A DNA stretch of 64,000 nt from the NCBI GenBank assembly GCA_023411815.1, contig JAEYOJ010000116.1, forward strand, positions 1 to 64,000, given 5' to 3'. The position numbers and the translations under genes are program-made. This document shows positions 62,548-64,000 of this stretch, in pieces. The stretch's first letter is position 1, and each line of letters opens with the position of its first letter. The stretch is from Pseudomonadota bacterium. Lineage in GTDB: Bacteria; Desulfobacterota; Desulfovibrionia; Desulfovibrionales; Desulfovibrionaceae. The notes beneath the pieces were generated by a model, which had not been told where the DNA came from, ran no database searches, and saw only the letters and a program-made list of their open reading frames with translations.

Positions 62548-63210
62548 TCAGAATCCGTGCCTGCGCAGAAACTCCTCGTCGATGCCCGAAGGCTTGGCCG
62601 CGCTTTGGCCCTGGCCGGCGGCATACGGCGCGATCATGCGCTGCACGTATTTTCCGATGATGTCTGTTTCCATATTCACGGCCCGGCTCGTAGTCCAGTC
62701 CTTGATCGTCGTCTGGCCCTGGGTTTCGGGAATGATGTTCACGCTCAGGAAATCCGGGCCGCAGTCGTTGACCGTCAGGCTGATGCCGTCCAGGGCCACG
62801 GAGCCCTTTTCGATCACCTGCGGACCATATTCGGCCGGAAAGCGCAGGACGTACTTCTTCGATTCTCCGGCAGGGGAGACCGACTCCACCTCGGCCAGAC
62901 AGTCCACGTGCCCGCTGACCAGATGGCCGCCCAACCGGTCGCCGAAAGCCAGGGCGCGCTCCAGGTTGACGCGCGAGCCGGGCCGCAGCTTGCCCAGATT
63001 GGTGCGCTGCATGGTCTCGGCCGAGGCGTAGGCCGTGTAGGACCGGCCGTTCCATGTCTCCACGGTAAGGCACGTGCCGTTGACCGCGATGGACTCGCCG
63101 ATGCGCACGTCGGGCAGGTCGAACTGCGGGGCAATGCGCAGACGCGATTCGTTCCCGCGCTTCTCGACGGCCTCCACAAGGCCGATGCCCTGGATGAGTC
63201 CTGTGAACAT
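62548..63210 (-). CDS. ribE: Riboflavin synthase alpha subunit
   Basis: The 220-residue protein has the start MFTGLIQGIGLV and the two repeated beta-barrel halves, with SIAVNGTCLTVE and GSVALDGISLTVND. It dismutates two lumazines to riboflavin. It begins four bases after ribD. Confidence 0.96.
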   Translation of the reverse strand: MFTGLIQGIGLVEAVEKRGNESRLRIAPQFDLPDVRIGESIAVNGTCLTVETWNGRSYTAYASAETMQRTNLGKLRPGSRVNLERALAFGDRLGGHLVSGHVDCLAEVESVSPAGESKKYVLRFPAEYGPQVIEKGSVALDGISLTVNDCGPDFLSVNIIPETQGQTTIKDWTTSRAVNMETDIIGKYVQRMIAPYAAGQGQSAAKPSGIDEEFLRRHGF

Positions 63211-63213
63211 TCC

Positions 63214-64000
63214 CTATTCTCCGGCTTGCGCGCCTTGCGGCCGCATGGTGATCTCCAGGTCGCGTCCCGAGCCTTCCGAGCGCAGTATGCGCCATTCGAT
63301 GGCCTCGGTCACGGAATCGACGCTGCGGCCGGCGAAGGACGCCGGCGCGCGCTCGTCGCCCAGGGCGCGAGGGGCGAGAAAAATCTTCAATTCGTCGGCC
63401 GCCGCCTGAAGCGCCAGGCTCATGGCCATGTGCCCGCCGCCCTCGCAGAGCACGTAATGGCCGATGCCTTCCCGCATGAAGCGCGTCAGACCGGCCGCGA
63501 GGTCCAGGCCGCCTGTGGCGTGCTCGGGCAGGCCCCACACGCGGCAGCCCATGTCGACCAGTCTGTCGGCCGTGTCAGAGCGGGCGGCCTCGTCCGTAGT
63601 CCAGAAGATGAGTTCGCTTGGCCGTTCGCGCAAGAGATAAAAGCTCGCGCTTATGCCCGTGAGCTTGCGTGTGGCCACTATTGCCAGGGGCCGCTTGACC
63701 TGTGCGTTGCCCTCGGGCTGCAGGCGGCAGGTCAGGCGCGGGTCGTCGGCGCGCAGGGTGCCGCCGCCGATGAGCACCGCGTCCGAGCGGGCGCGCAGGA
63801 ACTGCACGCGGCGGTGCGATTCCGGGCCGCTCACGGACTCGGGCTTGCCCGTGGGGCCGCCGATGCGGCCGTCCAGGGTCGTGGCCAGCTTGAGCGTGCA
63901 CCAGGCCCGACCCTTGGTCTTCCAGAGCTTGAAATCGGCGATGGCATCAAGGCATTCCTGCTCCAGGATGCCCGTTTCCACCTGCACGCCCTTGGAGAAC
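63214..64000 (-). CDS. ribD: Riboflavin biosynthesis protein RibD, C-terminal part (runs off right edge)
   Basis: The frame is open at the right edge (FSKGVQVETGI), so the 5' end, including the deaminase domain, lies outside. The visible part is the NADPH-dependent reductase domain: KLATTLDGRIGGPTGKPESV, DAVLIGGGTLRADDPRL and the C-terminal VLCEGGGHMAMSL. It heads the ribD-ribE-ribBA-ribH order. Any FMN riboswitch would also be outside the window. Confidence 0.94.
   Translation of the reverse strand, partial: FSKGVQVETGILEQECLDAIADFKLWKTKGRAWCTLKLATTLDGRIGGPTGKPESVSGPESHRRVQFLRARSDAVLIGGGTLRADDPRLTCRLQPEGNAQVKRPLAIVATRKLTGISASFYLLRERPSELIFWTTDEAARSDTADRLVDMGCRVWGLPEHATGGLDLAAGLTRFMREGIGHYVLCEGGGHMAMSLALQAAADELKIFLAPRALGDERAPASFAGRSVDSVTEAIEWRILRSEGSGRDLEITMRPQGAQAGE

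Overview
The window looks like chromosomal DNA from a GC-rich, Gram-negative sulfate reducer of the Desulfovibrionales (inference). The support is the run ribD-ribE-ribBA-ribH-nusB-leuS-lptE, the many sensor kinases and PAS regulators with cysteine clusters, a ferritin-like protein, thioredoxin-reductase-type flavoproteins, two DASS/SLC13 anion permeases paired with CBS proteins, and an LptE outer-membrane assembly factor. The assignment rests on gene content and style, not on a database match.

Left part (1-11 kb). The left edge is the end of an IS3-family insertion sequence that has cut the 5' half off a beta-helix protein gene. Next, on the minus strand, come the RNase P RNA, a C4 zinc-ribbon coiled-coil protein, a Nif3-type protein, a CAU-anticodon tRNA, a thioredoxin reductase, a queuosine-precursor-type transporter and a diguanylate cyclase. 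Two overlapping-operon glycosyltransferases and a ferritin-like protein follow on the plus strand.

Regulatory and transport part (11-25 kb). A PEP-synthase-like protein whose usual C-terminal barrel is replaced by an unfamiliar domain lies between two stand-alone receiver proteins. Then come two successive CBS-protein/SLC13-permease pairs (a duplication), a gene-poor 0.6 kb with a possible small RNA, an HPP membrane protein, a UbiA-like protein overlapping a UbiE-like methyltransferase, a small membrane protein and a lipoprotein SppA-type protease.

Signalling part (25-47 kb). This holds a double-thioredoxin-fold/thioredoxin-reductase fusion, a PAS-SpoIIE phosphatase divergent from a sigma-54-activator-like protein that lacks GAFTGA, a NifX-like protein, a LysR gene divergent from an AhpD-like/TSUP exporter pair, a complete NtrB/NtrC-type two-component system, two orphan peptide-ABC ATPases, trmFO with an acyl-ACP thioesterase, a chemoreceptor, a rhomboid protease and an SDR.

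Right part (47-64 kb), all minus strand. It contains a GH57/DUF3536 protein, a histidine kinase fused to an N-terminal Rossmann domain, Lon, and a long housekeeping block transcribed from the right edge: ribD, ribE, ribBA, ribH, nusB, leuS, lptE, holA, radC, acyP. Two families of dispersed palindromic repeats sit at gene ends: four copies of one and two of the other. No CRISPR array, prophage or integrated plasmid was seen.
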